The notes beneath the pieces were generated by a model that was given only the letters and a program-made list of their open reading frames with translations, was not told where the DNA came from and ran no database searches. A program made the translations under genes and the position numbers. 64,000 nt of DNA from Marsupella aquatica (lineage: Eukaryota > Marchantiophyta). This document shows, piece by piece, positions 22,653 to 35,600 of this stretch (positions are counted from its first letter, which is position 1; every line of letters starts with the position of its first letter). The stretch lies in contig OZ316897.1 of assembly GCA_973895155.1 (NCBI GenBank), positions 8,990,001 to 9,054,000 of the forward strand, written 5' to 3'.

Positions 22653-24584
22653 CACTGGGAACACATCCAAATTGCAAAAATCCAAGCATTTTGGCAAAGT
22701 ACGTGCAGGTTCATCAGGACTTCAATATCTGACTACTAAAGTTAGCATCAAATCAGTGGGAGTGTGAAATTATTGTTACTAGCAATAAGAGGGGAAATAG
22801 GGCACCACTTTCTTTCCATTGGGCGGAAACAATCTTTTAAATGCACGTAATTTTTTTATTAACACGATTCATGAGTGTAGAAAAATACTGGCTTCACCAG
22901 ATTTAGTGTGAGTAACATTTATTGCCATGAGCATTGTGGTTAAACTACGGCTACCTTGACTGTAGAAGACTTTGAGAGCTCGTTTGAGAGTGCATTCCAG
23001 TATATATACACCCGAAGGAGGCGGGCTACCAATGCTATTTTTTTAAGAAACACAAAGAAACTTAATTATTCACAGAACAAGTTGGGCAACAATACACGCT
23101 AGGACCAAGGCAGAGAGCATGCAGGAGCTGACTGCCCTCCACACCCTCCACCCCCAGGGAGCATAAACACTAAGAGAAGAGACCTTAGGTTTAGAATGGG
23201 TCCTAGGTGACTGAGTCACCGCAAGGTGCCTTGAAAGGGGCTCATCGAGCTCATAAGTACACAAGAACTGAAACATGTCAAAAAAATTCCTAGACTCTTA
23301 AATTAAAGCTCACAATTCAAAGTTAATAAGATTCCCTTGTCTATAATTTTTGCTTTTTGTTTGCTTTGGTGACAAAAACAATTTCTAGTTGTTTCCAAGA
23401 GATAGTTGTGTCTTGCGTGAAGTGTCTTTCTACTTCCTCAGCTATCCACCCCTTGCTACCCCACCCTCATATAGAGATTGTCATCAACTGACTTCTCTAC
23501 TTGGGTTGTGTTTTATCTCACAACTTTTAGTGAGTAAATAGATTTTGTTTTTGTGGAACATGGCCCTGAATGGTAAGATTGATGCTTGCCACTCTGATGA
23601 TTAACTTTCACCTTCAAACATTAAAGTAAGAACATTAGCTTGCAAGTCATTTTATAAAAACTAACCCAGTGACAAAAAGCAACTTACATCAAAGAAGCTC
23701 AGGACACAACCTTGTTATTTAGAACTGGTGATAAGATTATAACTCGGGAGAAATATATAGTGATAGAGAGTGATAGTGGGACTAGATAAATAATTCTTTA
23801 TTACTAGAATCAAAACAAGTTACACCTTTTCTTCTGACAAGAAACTCCTCATGAGATTTCCCATCACAAGATGTGAAATCAATCCCTTAACAGATCTACC
23901 ATGACAGCCTAGCCAAGAGGTCTTGTCTGCAGCTTTAGCTCAGGTCCAGTCTCATTCTTCCTATAAACCACCATCTGAGATTTTCTTAAAATTATGATTT
24001 GACATGTCTTACATGTAAAAATATCGGGAAACATATTTGAATCTGTTGAGGGCCTTTGCTCTAAACTTGTCAGGACTCTGTCAAAGGGCCTTTGCCCTCT
24101 TAGAAAAAGGTCCAAAAACAATGGAATCTGTCAAGGGGGAAGGGGGCCTATGGCTCGCATGTGGTGCCAATTGGATATTCAGACTTTGTCAACCAAAACT
24201 ATTGTCCATTTTAGCTTATATACTGGTCTTGGGCAGAAAACTGAAAATCCTGATAAAGGTGTGGAGTAAACCACGTAGGAGAACCACAAAGAAGAATATG
24301 TCTAGAGGCTCTAAAACCAACTACCTCGGCTCTCTGAAGGATAGTGAAAGACTATGCCCTTTGAAGTGCAATGGAACTCTCCCTCTAAAGAAGACCTAAG
24401 TTTTTGAGACCCAAATGTGTGACCATGGATACAAAGGAAACATACTATTTGATTTCAAAGAAAATTCTGAAAATAGTCCATCCTAGTTACTTGTTATGGT
24501 CCATCTGAGTTGTTTCCAAAACATTGTAGTCAGGCCCAGCCTCTTTTTCTACAAAACAAGTTCAATCCCCATGCCTTGCACAGA
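22653..24584. other. Gene-free interval with no clear elements
   Basis: Frames at 22.4-22.7, 23.1-23.3 and 24.0-24.4 kb are short and resemble nothing I recognise. The interval is probably old transposon sequence worn beyond recognition. Confidence 0.4.
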
Positions 24585-24790
24585 AGATGTTGTTGCATAA
24601 AAGATTTGTTAAGTAAAAGATGTCGTTAAGTCAAAAATGTCTTTTAGTAATAGATATTGCGCAATAGATATTGTTAAGTAAAAGAAGTTGTTGCAAAAAA
24701 GATGTTGTTAAGTATAAGATTTCAATTATCGAAAAAAGATGATGATGTGCAAAAGATGTCTTTGTGTAAAATATGTCATTACACAACTAT
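24585..24790. repeat. Degenerate AAGATGTTGTTAAGTA repeats
   Basis: About ten imperfect copies of a unit near 20 bp, of the form AAAAGATGTTGTTAAGT, run in tandem. A similar word pattern (AAGATGTCGTTGAG, AAGAGGTCGTGGAG) appears at the extreme right end of the window, 63925-64000. Confidence 0.65.
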
Positions 24791-25015
24791 GTAAAAGAGG
24801 TTTTCATATGTGGTGGTCCCTTCACATATGCATCCGTAAACCTTGCCACCCAAGCCTAGAGTAGTTTGGCCCCCAACGGGTCGCTATTTCATTCATATAG
24901 ATATTCATTTTTGCAAGTATATTTTATTTCAGGGGATGTACTCATTTCATGGGAGTACCAAGGGGAGGGGCGAGCACACTCTCCTTGCATTGTGTGGCAC
25001 ATGGGGAGTACATTT

Positions 25016-25319
25016 TGTTAGATATTGCTCTTAGTCTTGTTGACTCATGAGCTAACTACAGTTAGTCTAACTCGGGTTAGGACTTAGCTAATGTTAGCGG
25101 TAGTGCTGTTGTGCATATAGCCAGGGCTGATGCCAGACCCTGGTGGAACTTAGGCTCATTGTTACAGAGCTAGTTGAGAGATAGGGAGAGCTTGTGTTGT
25201 GGATGCTTGGTATGGCCGGTCGGCCTAGAGTGCAGTAAAGCTCTTGTGTGTTCCCGTGGACGTAGTCTCATGTGGAGGTGAACCACGTATCTCTCTGTGT
25301 CGACTATTGTGCGTTGGAT
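25016..25319 (+). repeat. 5' LTR, truncated
   Basis: Matches the 3' LTR up to TTGGAT and then passes into protease coding sequence. The last 42 LTR bases are missing. Confidence 0.95.
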
Positions 25320-28300
25320 AATGCATGTACTTTTCACATTTGCTCTAGGAGAGGTTTTTTCAGTTCTTACACGGATTCCAATGGTTCAGTGTTGATGGGA
25401 AATGGAATCCCATGTCAAGTTGTTGGACTTAGATCTGTAAGATTTCATATGTTTGATGGTGCTGTAAGAACATTGAGAAATGTGAGATATATTCCCAGCA
25501 TGATGAAAAATCTCATTTCACTTGGAGTTTTAGAAGCAAATGGCCATCAGTGGAGTTTTGCTAATGGTGTCCTTCAGGTTTCAACTAGAACTAAAGTTGT
25601 ATTGAAGGGAAAGAGATATAGCAATCTATACGTTTTGGAGGGCAATGTAGTTTGTGATGAAACCAATGTAACCTTATCTCATGAGGAGACGGCCTGGCTG
25701 TGGCACTTCCGTTTGGGCCACATGACTGAAAAAGGTTTGGTTATTCTTCAAAAAAAATGATTACTTTCTAATTTGCAATCTTGTAAGTTGGAATTTTGTG
25801 AGCACTGTGTGCTAGGGAAGCAGCACAGGAAACCCTTCGGAGTTGGAACTCACACCAGCAAGGAGGTACTTGAGTATGTACATAGTGATGTGTGGGGTCT
25901 AGCCCCTACTCCCTCACATTCTGGACGATTATACTATGTCACGTTCATAGACGATTACTCGAGGTATGTGTGGATATACTTTCTACACAGTAAGTCTGAT
26001 ATTTTTGCCACTTTTAAGGAGTAGAAAGCCCAAGTTGAGAATCAGACTGGTAATAAGATGAGATATCTTTGATCGGATAATGGCGGTGAATATAGTTTCG
26101 GGGAATTTGGAACGTATTGTAAGGAGCAAGGGATTACCCGCCATCTCACAACAAGTTATACTCCTCAACAGAATGGTGTTTCTGAGAGACTCAACCAAAC
26201 ACTATTGGACCGCTCAAGGAGTATGTTGAGTCAATCATGCTTACCACATGAGTTTTGGGCTGAAGCTGTCAACACTGCATCTTATTTGGTAAATTTTTCT
26301 CCATCCAGTTCTATTGGATTCAAGACGCCATTTGAAATGAAGTACGGGCGTCCAGCAGAATACTCACATCTGAGGATTTTTGGATGTGATGCGTATGTGC
26401 TTACACCTTCCCAGCTTTGATCCAAGTTGGAGTCCAAGTTGAAGAAGTGCATTTTCCTTGGCTATCAGAAAGGTGTGAAGGGTCATAGGTTATGGGATCC
26501 AGTAACCTGTAAGTTAATTGTCAGTAGAGATGTGTCCTTTAATGAGTCCAGATCATCAAAGGAGGGGGAGAGTTCTTAGGACTCCCATACTGACAAGGGG
26601 AAATCTCTCATCCCGGACCGGGTTGAGGGGGAGATTAGTCATGATGTTGTTCATGACAGGAGAGATGGAGAAGCTCCGGGCTTGGAGCTGGTTCCTGTGA
26701 TGGAACAAGAGGAGCAGATTGTTGCTGGGGTACCTCAAATTCAACCAGCAGCAGCAACAGATCAGTCTGAGTCATCTACTAGAAGAACTTCTAGTTGTTC
26801 TACTAGAGCTCCTACCAGGTATGGTCAATGGGCAGACTCATCTAAGCTAGATGATATTGACATTGCACCTGATGAAGATGATATGGCTTTGATCTTGGAA
26901 GAAGGAGAGTCTTCTTCGTACAGTGAGGCTTGTGCTTCAGAGCAGAAGCATGAGTGGAATGCAGCAATGCAGAGGGAGTTGCAATCTTTGAGTGACAACA
27001 AGACATGGGAGCTGGTGGAGCTTCCAAGAGGTCAGCAAGTGGTGGACAACAAGTGGATTTACAAGTTGAAAGACAGTCCTTCAAAGGGTGGAGATAAGAT
27101 CTACAAGGCAAGGCTAGTTGCCAAGGGGTTCACTCAGGAGAAAGGAGTGGACTACAACGAGGTCTTTTCACCGGTGGCTAAGTATTCCACAATTCGGATC
27201 TTGTGTCAGCTTGTTGTTTTTTGGTCCGGTGATAGATCAGATGGATGTTGTTACTGCTTTTCTCTATGACAACTTGGAAAAGATGATCTTCATGAGACAG
27301 CCACTAGGCTTTATGAAGAAGGGCCAAGAGAACTTAGTTTGCAGATTGCTCAAGTCCTTGTATGGATTGAAGCAATCTCCTAGACAGTGGAACAAGCGGT
27401 TTGATGATTTTGTGCTTGCTCAAGGTTTTACAAGGATGGTGTATGATCTTTGTGTGTATACGAAATCAGTCAAGAATGATATGTTTGGTTTCATCATTTT
27501 GGTAATCTATGTGGATGACATGCTGATTGTGGCTAAAGATCAATCTGAGGTTGACTGTCTCAAGGCAAAATTGAGTGTTGAATTCAGGATGAAGGATCTT
27601 GGTAAGGCCAAGAGGATCTTAGGGATGAAGATTTTTAGGAGCTTTGATACTGGACAGTTGTGTTTGAGTCAAGGCCACTATGCGAGGAAAGTACTTGCAC
27701 GATTCAACATGAAAAACTGTAAGCCAATGAGTATTCCTTTAGCTTCACATTTCAAGTTATCATCGGCTTTCTCTCCTACGGATGCTGTGGAGAAAGGTCT
27801 GATGGCTAAGATTCCTTATGAGAAGGGAGTAGGCAGTCTGATGTATTTGATGACTTGTACTAGGCCTGACTTAACCCTAGCGATGGGCAAGGTTAGCAAA
27901 TTCATGTCAAATCCAGGGAAGGTACATTGGGAAGCTGTGAAGTGGATTCTTAGGTATATGAAGGGAACACAGGACTATGGATTACTATTTGATAACAGAT
28001 CAAATAGAGCGTTAGTTGGCTATGTAGATTGTGACTATGGAGGCTGTCTGGATACAAGGAGGTCTACAACTGGGTTTGTATACACTCTTGGAGGAGGATG
28101 TATCAGTTGGAAATCTACCTTGCAAAAGTGCTTTTTTCTCAGTCTACTACAGAAGCAGAGTATGTTGCAGCAGCAGAAGCAGCAAATGAAGCAATTTGGT
28201 TGGACAAGTTGATCGCGGAGATGGGTTTAGAGCATGGCAAAATGACTCTAAACTGTGATAGTCAGAGTGCTCTTCACTTGGCTGCTAACCAGGTGATGGA

Positions 28301-28472
28301 TAGCAAGGTGAAGCACATTGATATCAGGTACCATTTTATCAGGCAGACAGTGTCTGATAAAACTTTTGAGCTAGTCAAGATTGATGGAAAGTTCAATCCC
28401 GCTGATGCCTTTACCAAAGTGATTCCATTGGAGAGTTTCTCAAGACACCGTGCTACTTTGCAGGTTTTGTAG
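25314..28472 (+). pseudogene. Copia pol polyprotein, broken
   Basis: Domains in order: protease remnant (LDNACTFHIC, at the D-S/T-G site), integrase zinc finger (HFRLGH then CEHC), integrase core (HSDVWG, SDNGGEY, VSERLN), reverse transcriptase (WIYKLK, VYVDDM-type site read as YVDDM near 27510) and RNase H (TTEAEY, DSQSALHLA). One frame runs from 25314 to about 27215 with in-frame stops at 25758 (TGA), 26022 (TAG), 26070 (TGA, where the family has Arg), 26418 (TGA) and 26577 (TAG). A frameshift lies in the T run near 27217 and another in the T run near 28130. The gag part is deleted. The breaks show the copy is dead. Confidence 0.92.
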
Positions 28473-28674
28473 TTGTAGTGCAAGTAGAGTTATTTAGCAA
28501 TATGTGACTATTTGTATATGAATTACTCATTCCAGTTTGGCTACGGCTTAGTTCTAGTTAACCCTTATGGTTTTTAGGGGAAGACCTGATTTGGTGATTG
28601 TCTAGAACTTCCCGCTGAGTATTCCATATGATTGCAATTAGTCCAGTCCCCAAGACAAGAGTCAAGGGGGACTT

Positions 28675-29020
28675 TGTTAAATATTGCTCTTAGTCTTGTT
28701 GACTCATGAGCTAACTACAATTAGTCTAACTCGGGTTAGGACTTAGCTAATGTTAGCGGTAGTGCTGTTGTGCATATAGCCAGGGCTGATGCCAGACCCT
28801 GGTGGAACTTAGGCTCATTGTTACGGAGCTAGTTGAGAGATAGGGAGAGCTTGTGTTGTGGATGCTTGGTATGGCCGGTCGGCCTAGAGTGCAGTAAAGC
28901 TCTTGTGTGTTCCCGTGGACGTAGCCTCATGTGGAGGTGAATCACGTATCTCTCTATGTCGACTATTGTGCGTTGGATGGTTCATGGGCTTGCCGTTACG
29001 AATGTCGTCTATGCTCAACA
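28675..29020 (+). repeat. 3' LTR, complete
   Basis: The LTR has TG...CA ends and is followed by the CATTT target duplication. Its length is 346 bp. Confidence 0.95.
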
Positions 29021-29289
29021 CATTTGGGTACAGGCAAATACAAAGAAGAGAGTAGTGGGGGCTTGGATCAGTGACTGTACCTGCACAGACAATGAGGAGA
29101 TAGAAGGGAGGGGCTGTACTTTCAAGTACACTCATGAGGATGAAGAAGGATGCTCCCCCTCTCTGTTTTGCCATGGTTTGTTTTTTACTATCTCTTCTAA
29201 ATTTGCTTTCCTAATTTTCTTTGGCATGCAAAATGCTAAAATTTGTAAGATAACCACTCTAAAAATGGGAGGTCCCTCTTATTATACTT

Positions 29290-29320
29290 TAAAAGTGAGA
29301 GCACCTGGTGCTTTCACTTT
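29290..29320. repeat. Hairpin AAAGTGA/TCACTTT
   Basis: Outer arms AAAGTGA and TCACTTT and inner arms AGCACC and GGTGCT pair around the centre. A second AGCACCAGGTG lies at 29356-29366 in the opposite sense. It may be an end of a small inverted-repeat element. Confidence 0.5.
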
Positions 29321-29949
29321 AAAAACAAATTCAATCAATTATTAATATTTCACTTTAGCACCAGGTGTGCAACCTTGGTGCAGAACATGATGCACGGTCA
29401 CACTCAGTCACTCGCCTATGATTCTACCAACTGGCATTGCAATACATTGGTAGCTCATGCGTCCATGCTCCCTCTTGATTATTGTGGTTAATTAAGTCCT
29501 AACTCAACTGTGCTGCTGGACCATCCCTCTTACACATAACCCTAGTGCCATTCTAATTGTGGAAAAATAATGATTTGACTGGCAACATATTTAGGGATCC
29601 TTGTGAAACTTCCCAAATAATGCTATCCAGATTTTAGGAAGATTCTAGAGATCCTGATGTAAAAGTTTACTTTTGGGGGTCAAGATTCTTTCTAGAGTTA
29701 AAATATGAAACAGGGTGAATAATATTCTGGCCTTTTGCTATAACCTAAAAATTATTATTATTTATTATTTTTCAAAAACATTGTTCTTAGGCAGTGTGAT
29801 ATATAGTATAATTATTGTGATCATGAATGCAAATTGTCGGCTGAGGGGGAGGTACAGGAGGCAAGAGGACGAGCATACACAAAACAAGTAACACAAAATG
29901 AGTGTCACTGATATTTGGTTTTATATTGAGTAACTATTTGGAAATTAAC

Positions 29950-30035
29950 AGAGTTGTGGAGATAGCCTAGTAGTTAGAGCCTTGGCTTTTGTGAAGGAGG
30001 TATCAATGTGGTTTAATCCCTGATTGTACAAAGAT
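29950..30035 (+). mobile_element. tRNA-like SINE head
   Basis: An A box TAGCCTAGTAG (about 29964) and a B-box-like GGTTTAATCCC (about 30010) lie roughly 45 bases apart, as in tRNA-derived SINEs. The body and tail are not defined. Confidence 0.45.
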
Positions 30036-30303
30036 TTTCCTGTTTCACTTCTCAGTTAAAATCTCAGTTGACAACTTTGACTACCTCGAGTAGAAAATAG
30101 TCAAGACGTCATGGTGATCCTGAGTATGACATGAAGTTTTGATGTCTTTCAGGTTCAAGGTTGTCAAGTCATCAATTTATCGAGTAAACCAGTTAGGTAA
30201 TGTAATTGAACCAGCTGCAAAAGGTAAAGGAGACCATTTACAGGTCACATTTCAGTCAAAAATGTAAACAATGTTATCTGAGCTAGTTAAAAGTTCTAAG
30301 CAA

Positions 30304-30355
30304 GTCCATCCAAGCTTTGCCAGTCCATCCAAGCTTTGCCAGTCCATCCAAGCGC
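30304..30355. repeat. 19-bp tandem repeat, about 2.7 copies
   Basis: Unit GTCCATCCAAGCTTTGCCA begins at 30304, 30323 and 30342. The third copy diverges after GTCCATCCAAGC. Confidence 0.9.
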
Positions 30356-30579
30356 TTCATAGACAAAATGGAGGTCCATCCAGGCTTTAGTTTCACACTC
30401 GGGCTTCAATTTCAGGGAAAACTCTCAAAAACGAAAAAACTTATAATAGAAATTAAACCTTCTGTGTGGTTTTACACGTGTCATGCTTACACAGTACAGG
30501 AGTGATCAATCAGCAAAACACGGATTATTTGGCGCGTCGCCGTACTGTAGTACTGTCGTTCGAATCAATCCGATAAACA

Positions 30580-30885
30580 TGTGTTTTGGAGGCTTCCAAA
30601 GGAAATCATTCGCTTCCATAGTTCCATGGAGAGAAGAGAACATCAGAGCGCAGACGAGCGAGCATCAGCACCAGCGAATCAACGAACAACGAAAGCAAAA
30701 AATTCCGTGAGGAGGTGGAATCAATGAGTGAATGAATGGCGTGTTTCGGAGGCTGCAAAAAGAAATCATTCCCTTCCATTCCGGGCAAAGCGCAGACGAG
30801 CGAGCTTCAGCACAGCAGCGAACAGAGAAAGCAAGAATTCCGTGAGGTGGTGGATTCAGTCAATGAATGAATGAGTGAATGCCAA
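30580..30885. repeat. Tandem duplication of about 150 bp
   Basis: Two copies start with GTGTTTTGGAGGCTTCCAAA (30582) and CGTGTTTCGGAGGCTGCAAA (30739). Both contain GCGCAGACGAGCGAGC and AATTCCGTGAGG, and both end in GAATGAATG-rich sequence. Confidence 0.8.
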
Positions 30886-31049
30886 TCGGATGATGATGCT
30901 GTGTAATTCTCCAAGGACGCCACCGAAAGAAGGAACTCAACAAGCGGAGTAGGACTGGAGAGGTGGTTGTTGGAAAACGGATAGGAACCCGGAAACGGAT
31001 AGCTCGGAGGACTCATCCAGCCTGCCGTGTGACGCATGCTGAAGTGGAA

Positions 31050-31445
31050 GGATGGAATGACCGATTGATTGATTCGATTCGCTTACTATAATACTGTAAT
31101 GCTCGTCGGCTTTGTCTTTCCCGTGCTTTGATTTGATTGGCTTGCCTGAATCGGACATCTGTGCTCTTGAGAATCAATGTAGTCTCCCTGTAATACTTGC
31201 TCACTGGCTTTGTCCGTGCCATCCTTCCTGTTTTTTCCCTCCCCTGCTGGTCAATCGGATATCTATGCTCTTCAAATTCAATGAGCTCATCCAGTTCAGT
31301 TTCGCTCAATTTTGTGGTGCAACTCATGATGAAGTGGATGGAGTGACCGATTGATTCCCCTTACAAGTATTGCTTGCTTCCCTTCCTGCCCGGCCCCAGC
31401 ACAAGCGGAGATCTGTGCCCTTGAAAGTCAATGGAGTAATCTAAT
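31050..31445. repeat. Diverged repeats with GACCGATTGATT and CTTGAGAATCAATG
   Basis: Three partial copies are seen near 31055-31175, 31245-31290 and 31340-31440. Each carries an (A)TCTGTGCTCTT word followed by a TCAATG word. They are too worn for exact borders. Confidence 0.5.
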
Positions 31446-31449
31446 TTTG

Positions 31450-32650
31450 GACTCGCTAAAGTCTATGTTTCTACTCTGGAGAGTGGTACCACGTCACGTA
31501 ATCATCCGGTGTGAATTTTGTAGTTTGCCGAGAATGGAGGTGCACTGCGGCAATTAAAATGAGGAGTTTGTCGTTAAGAGGAAGGCCGACGCTTTCGAGT
31601 CCAATTGTCGACTGTCAAGTGACCTCTCTTGGCCGCAATGAGCTGGTGGTATCGGACGACTAAGTGGAGCCGCTTTCTTGAAATGGCCCCCTTGACTGAT
31701 GCACGTACTACACCTGAGGAAGGTCCAATTTAGAGCGATCGCACTGCAGGATACGGACTCGAATCAATTATCTGGAACTCGTTGGTCCGAAGTATATTTT
31801 ACAGTTTGCAAATATTGTTCTGGCGAGGACTATCTAGACGGAAAGAAAGAAAGACAAGATTCGGTGGGGAGGCAATTGCCTTCATTGATATCCGGATCTT
31901 ACCCTCTTGTTCTCCCTCGGTACGTTGCCAAGCAGGGCTCAAGTTTCTCTCTTCCGGAGGATTCGAAATTAGGCAATGCTCAATGTTTAAACATTTGTTC
32001 TTGTGGCAGTCTATCAATTAGCTCGGGGAGGTAGTCGGTGGGCATGTTATTCAGTGAATTTCAATTAGCCTGATGGCACATTGCGAAATGTGAGCGTCCT
32101 TTTGAAGAGTCGCCCTTTTTAAACGACACTTGATCAACTGATTGGTCACCGAGACTTTTTCGGATTGAAGTTGGTATACGTTTACATGATCATACACAGC
32201 TCAGAAGCTCACGAGATGAATAATGATCCGTCTGTTGAGGGAAATTCGCTTCAAATCCCAGTTGCGTATATCATATACGATTAGTATCACTTCTTGCTTA
32301 CCTACGACAACATGTGCTGAGTAAAGGCGTTTCACTGCCTCCTCTGACAGCTTAGCTCCTCTCTTTAAGGTTCTCTTGCTTGTAAGGATCAGTCCTATTG
32401 GAAAGTTCATCAAACAGAGACGAAAATCTCATTTGCTATATTTATTGGCTACTTGAAGAGCTTCCAATTGTCTTATTGCATTCATACCTCGGTTGCTTCC
32501 GATAGAACCGCTTAGGGATTTCTGTCCCTTGACACGACTGGGGCCTAGCGGACTTCAATATCGAGTAAATCATGCGTGTGGATTTCAATTTTCAATATTT
32601 GTGAGCCTGAGTTAGTTTGCATTGAACTGTGAGCTGTCTTCTCTGTGCAG
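31450..32650. promoter_or_regulatory. Upstream region and 5' UTR intron of the fusion-enzyme gene
   Basis: No coding sequence is recognised here. A pyrimidine-rich tract and GTGCAG acceptor at 32641-32650 stand 11 bases before the ATG, so the 5' UTR probably contains an intron. The transcription start was not located. Confidence 0.45.
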
Positions 32651-32661
32651 AGAGAATTATC

Positions 32662-35600
32662 ATGGCTGGTGGGAAGATAGTGACATTGCTGGGTGTCGGC
32701 GAATTTGGGGTCCCCGTTGCCTCCAACCTTCTGCATGCAGGATTCACAGTACGAGGATTCGATGTGAGTCAAACATTACGTCAAAATTCTTCCTGTGTTA
32801 ACTTGGAAACTCAGTTTTATAGAAGATCTATGTGTTGTCGTGCGGTCTACCTTTGCCTTGTGTAATGTTTGAAGCGACAAGTATAATGCAGTGATTCAGA
32901 CGAACTAATTGCGCTAAGGACGTCTACGGTGTACTTAAAAATATCTTTGTATTAGCTTCTGATGGTGGCTGCTCGACCTCAGCTTTATTTCATTAGTCGG
33001 TGTAGCTGGGGCAGCTGTTTGAATGTGTCTGTGGACGGTCGAGAGGGAGTCGAGAGGGATTGGCCCCTCTGTGGTTTGCGGAAATTCGGGGAGGGCAATG
33101 GCATTGAGAAAAATAAAATTGAAGCACGCGGAAAACATCAGGCGGAGCGTTCAATCCGCATGATGCAAATAAGGGAATTCGGATCAGTTACATATTCTCA
33201 TAGCAATTTTTTTCCTTCTCACCATCCATTGTGAGGGTTTGGATCTGAGATGCTCCTCGGTTATCATGCGAGCTCCAAAAACTCCGAGTCAGGTTTTCCT
33301 CTGTAGCAGCAGGGCCTCTGTCCGTTGCAGTACCATTTGAAAGCACCGGCGATATCAAATATTTCTTCGATTGCTTCTGACGCTTCCAGTCAACTTCATG
33401 AACAGGTTTCTGAACCGGTTCTGGGGGCCCTCAACTCTGTAATCAAAACCAAGAGTAGCTCTTTTGCTGTTGCATCCAAAGGTAAAGAGATTATGATTGC
33501 CATGATTTCCAATATGGTAGTCTTCATACATTCAACGAACGAGACCTGAATGTACCCTCCTTGGTAGTCAGCTGAAAACTTCTCTCTAGTTGCAATCTCC
33601 TACCTCTTTTTCCCTACACATGACCCAGGCCTTAGTCTGTGTAGAAAAATTCTCTTCATTGTTCGTATGTGTGCCTCAGTGCACTTTACTTGCTGAATTC
33701 TTGGCGTTTTTCGGCGTCAGGTGGGGAGGTTCTATGGAATGTTTTGATGTCTGTGATACAAGTTAGCATTCTTACGCAACATGGTTACTCTATCGTGTCT
33801 TGCGAACAGATGCAAATGTCTTATTGGTGATGAGCTCTTGTCCCACTTTAGTAGGAAATCTTGGACTTGCCACAGACTCTGCAATCTCAGGTAAGATTTA
33901 ACCACCCCAAGAGCGTTTATAAGTATTAGGTGTCTTAAAGGTGAATGTCTATGACTGAATAGATTTCAAACTCTATGGTAGATAGAACAAGAATATTAAC
34001 GAATGTTTGAGAGCATTGTTAGTCTTCTTTATTATGGCTTGATTCTGGTTATTTTGAATATAATTACTGCAGCATTGTCTCATGGGGCCATAGTTTTTCT
34101 ATGCTCGACAATAGCACCCAGCAGTCTCGTTAAAGTCAAGCAACGCATATCAGGTAACTTCAATCTGATGCCAGTTCAAAATGCGTGTGATAATATCGAT
34201 ATAGTGTCTGCCTGTGGATTTAGTGAGAATTAAGGAAAATGTGGCTCGTCTCTAATGTAATTTTGGAAGAAGTCTTCTTCCTTCGTGTGCGCACATCTTG
34301 ATCTCTGGTACGTCTATCCCATTATGTGCAGAGGAGAGGAAAGATTTGCTTTGGGTGGATGCGCCTATTTCTAGAACGTTGGATGGCAAACTCAGGGTAT
34401 GCATTGCTTGCCAGAGCCTGCTTGCCTTTCAAGAAATTAGATTATTTGAAGACAGGTTCTGATGCACTTTTTGACAGATAGATACTGATCTTCTGGAAAA
34501 TTTGTAAACTTGACTGGTCCCGTCCTTCACCTGTATGACTACTATAAGTCTTATGATGGCAGCTTCTCAGGCACAGTTTCCGCTTTTGGGTATCATTGGT
34601 CCATTCGATTGAGATGTCTTGGAATGTATGATGATATTATACAACTCCTGGAAAAGATGCTAAGCTGCTACCTAAACAAATGTTGTCTGGAATCTTAACA
34701 ATGTTCTCAAAGGTCATAGCGTCAGGGAACGATGAGGCAATGCTCAGAGGTCAAGCTGTTCTCTCTGGTACGCTTCAGGCTATGACTGTCGCCTTTGAAA
34801 ATCCTCGAGTTACCCTATAGTTTGGGCAAGTTAGAACTTTGTGGAAGAAAATTGTGTAGGTCTTGTCCTTACAATCTTAGAAGTGGCCCATCAAATATTT
34901 CTTGGAAGTACATCATTTCTGGCCGATTGAAGTCGATTATATTGTGTGTAGCCATAAGTGGAGACTATGGCGTTATCAACGGGGAGCTGGGCGTAAGCTG
35001 GTACAGAGGACGACTGTCAATCTTTTGAGCTAGGCAGGAGATGTGGCTGTGGAGGTTTTGCCTCATAAAAAATTCAAAGTATCGTTGTAGAGGCATTGAC
35101 GATTAGCTGTCACATATTTGGGATTCCACATGAACTACACATCATATTCTCAATCTGTGATAGTTTGTTCGTTATGGAATGCATAAAGTTGCATCGCTTA
35201 CACTAGTTTCGTGGACACCCATTAATATTGAGAAGAACTCCATATAGCTTGCGTGATCAGAAGCTGAAAATTTTAGTTGGGGATAGAAGATTCTCCAGTT
35301 CAGAATAGCCCACACAATTTAATGTCGTGTGATTGTGATACATTTGAATTTCTATCATCAGCCGGGCCTGATCATCATCCTCTGGTTGGAGAGCAGCAAA
35401 TTGAACACGGTCAAGAATGTCCTGGTTGGGATACACTTGGCAGTGGCAGCAGAAGCCATGGCTCTGGGAGCATCCGCCGGTCTCAATACAGCAATACTTT
35501 ACGATATCATTAGCACTGCTGCTGGAAGCTCCAAGTAAGGGATTTTCTTGTGATAAATACTTTGAAAACTCTCCGACATTTCATGCAGAGAGTTCTCTTC

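Larger units (their letters stand above)
25016..29020 (+). mobile_element. Decayed Copia (Ty1) LTR retrotransposon
   Basis: The element starts TGTTAGAT and ends GCTCAACA, flanked by the 5-bp target duplication CATTT (25011-25015 and 29021-29025). The 3' LTR is 28675-29020 (346 bp). The 5' LTR covers 25016-25319 only. The two LTRs differ at six of the 304 shared positions, all transitions. A polypurine tract (GTCAAGGGGGA) precedes the 3' LTR. No gag and no primer-binding site remain, because the 5' LTR joins directly to the protease region. The order protease, integrase, reverse transcriptase, RNase H marks the Copia superfamily. It cannot move by itself. Confidence 0.95.
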
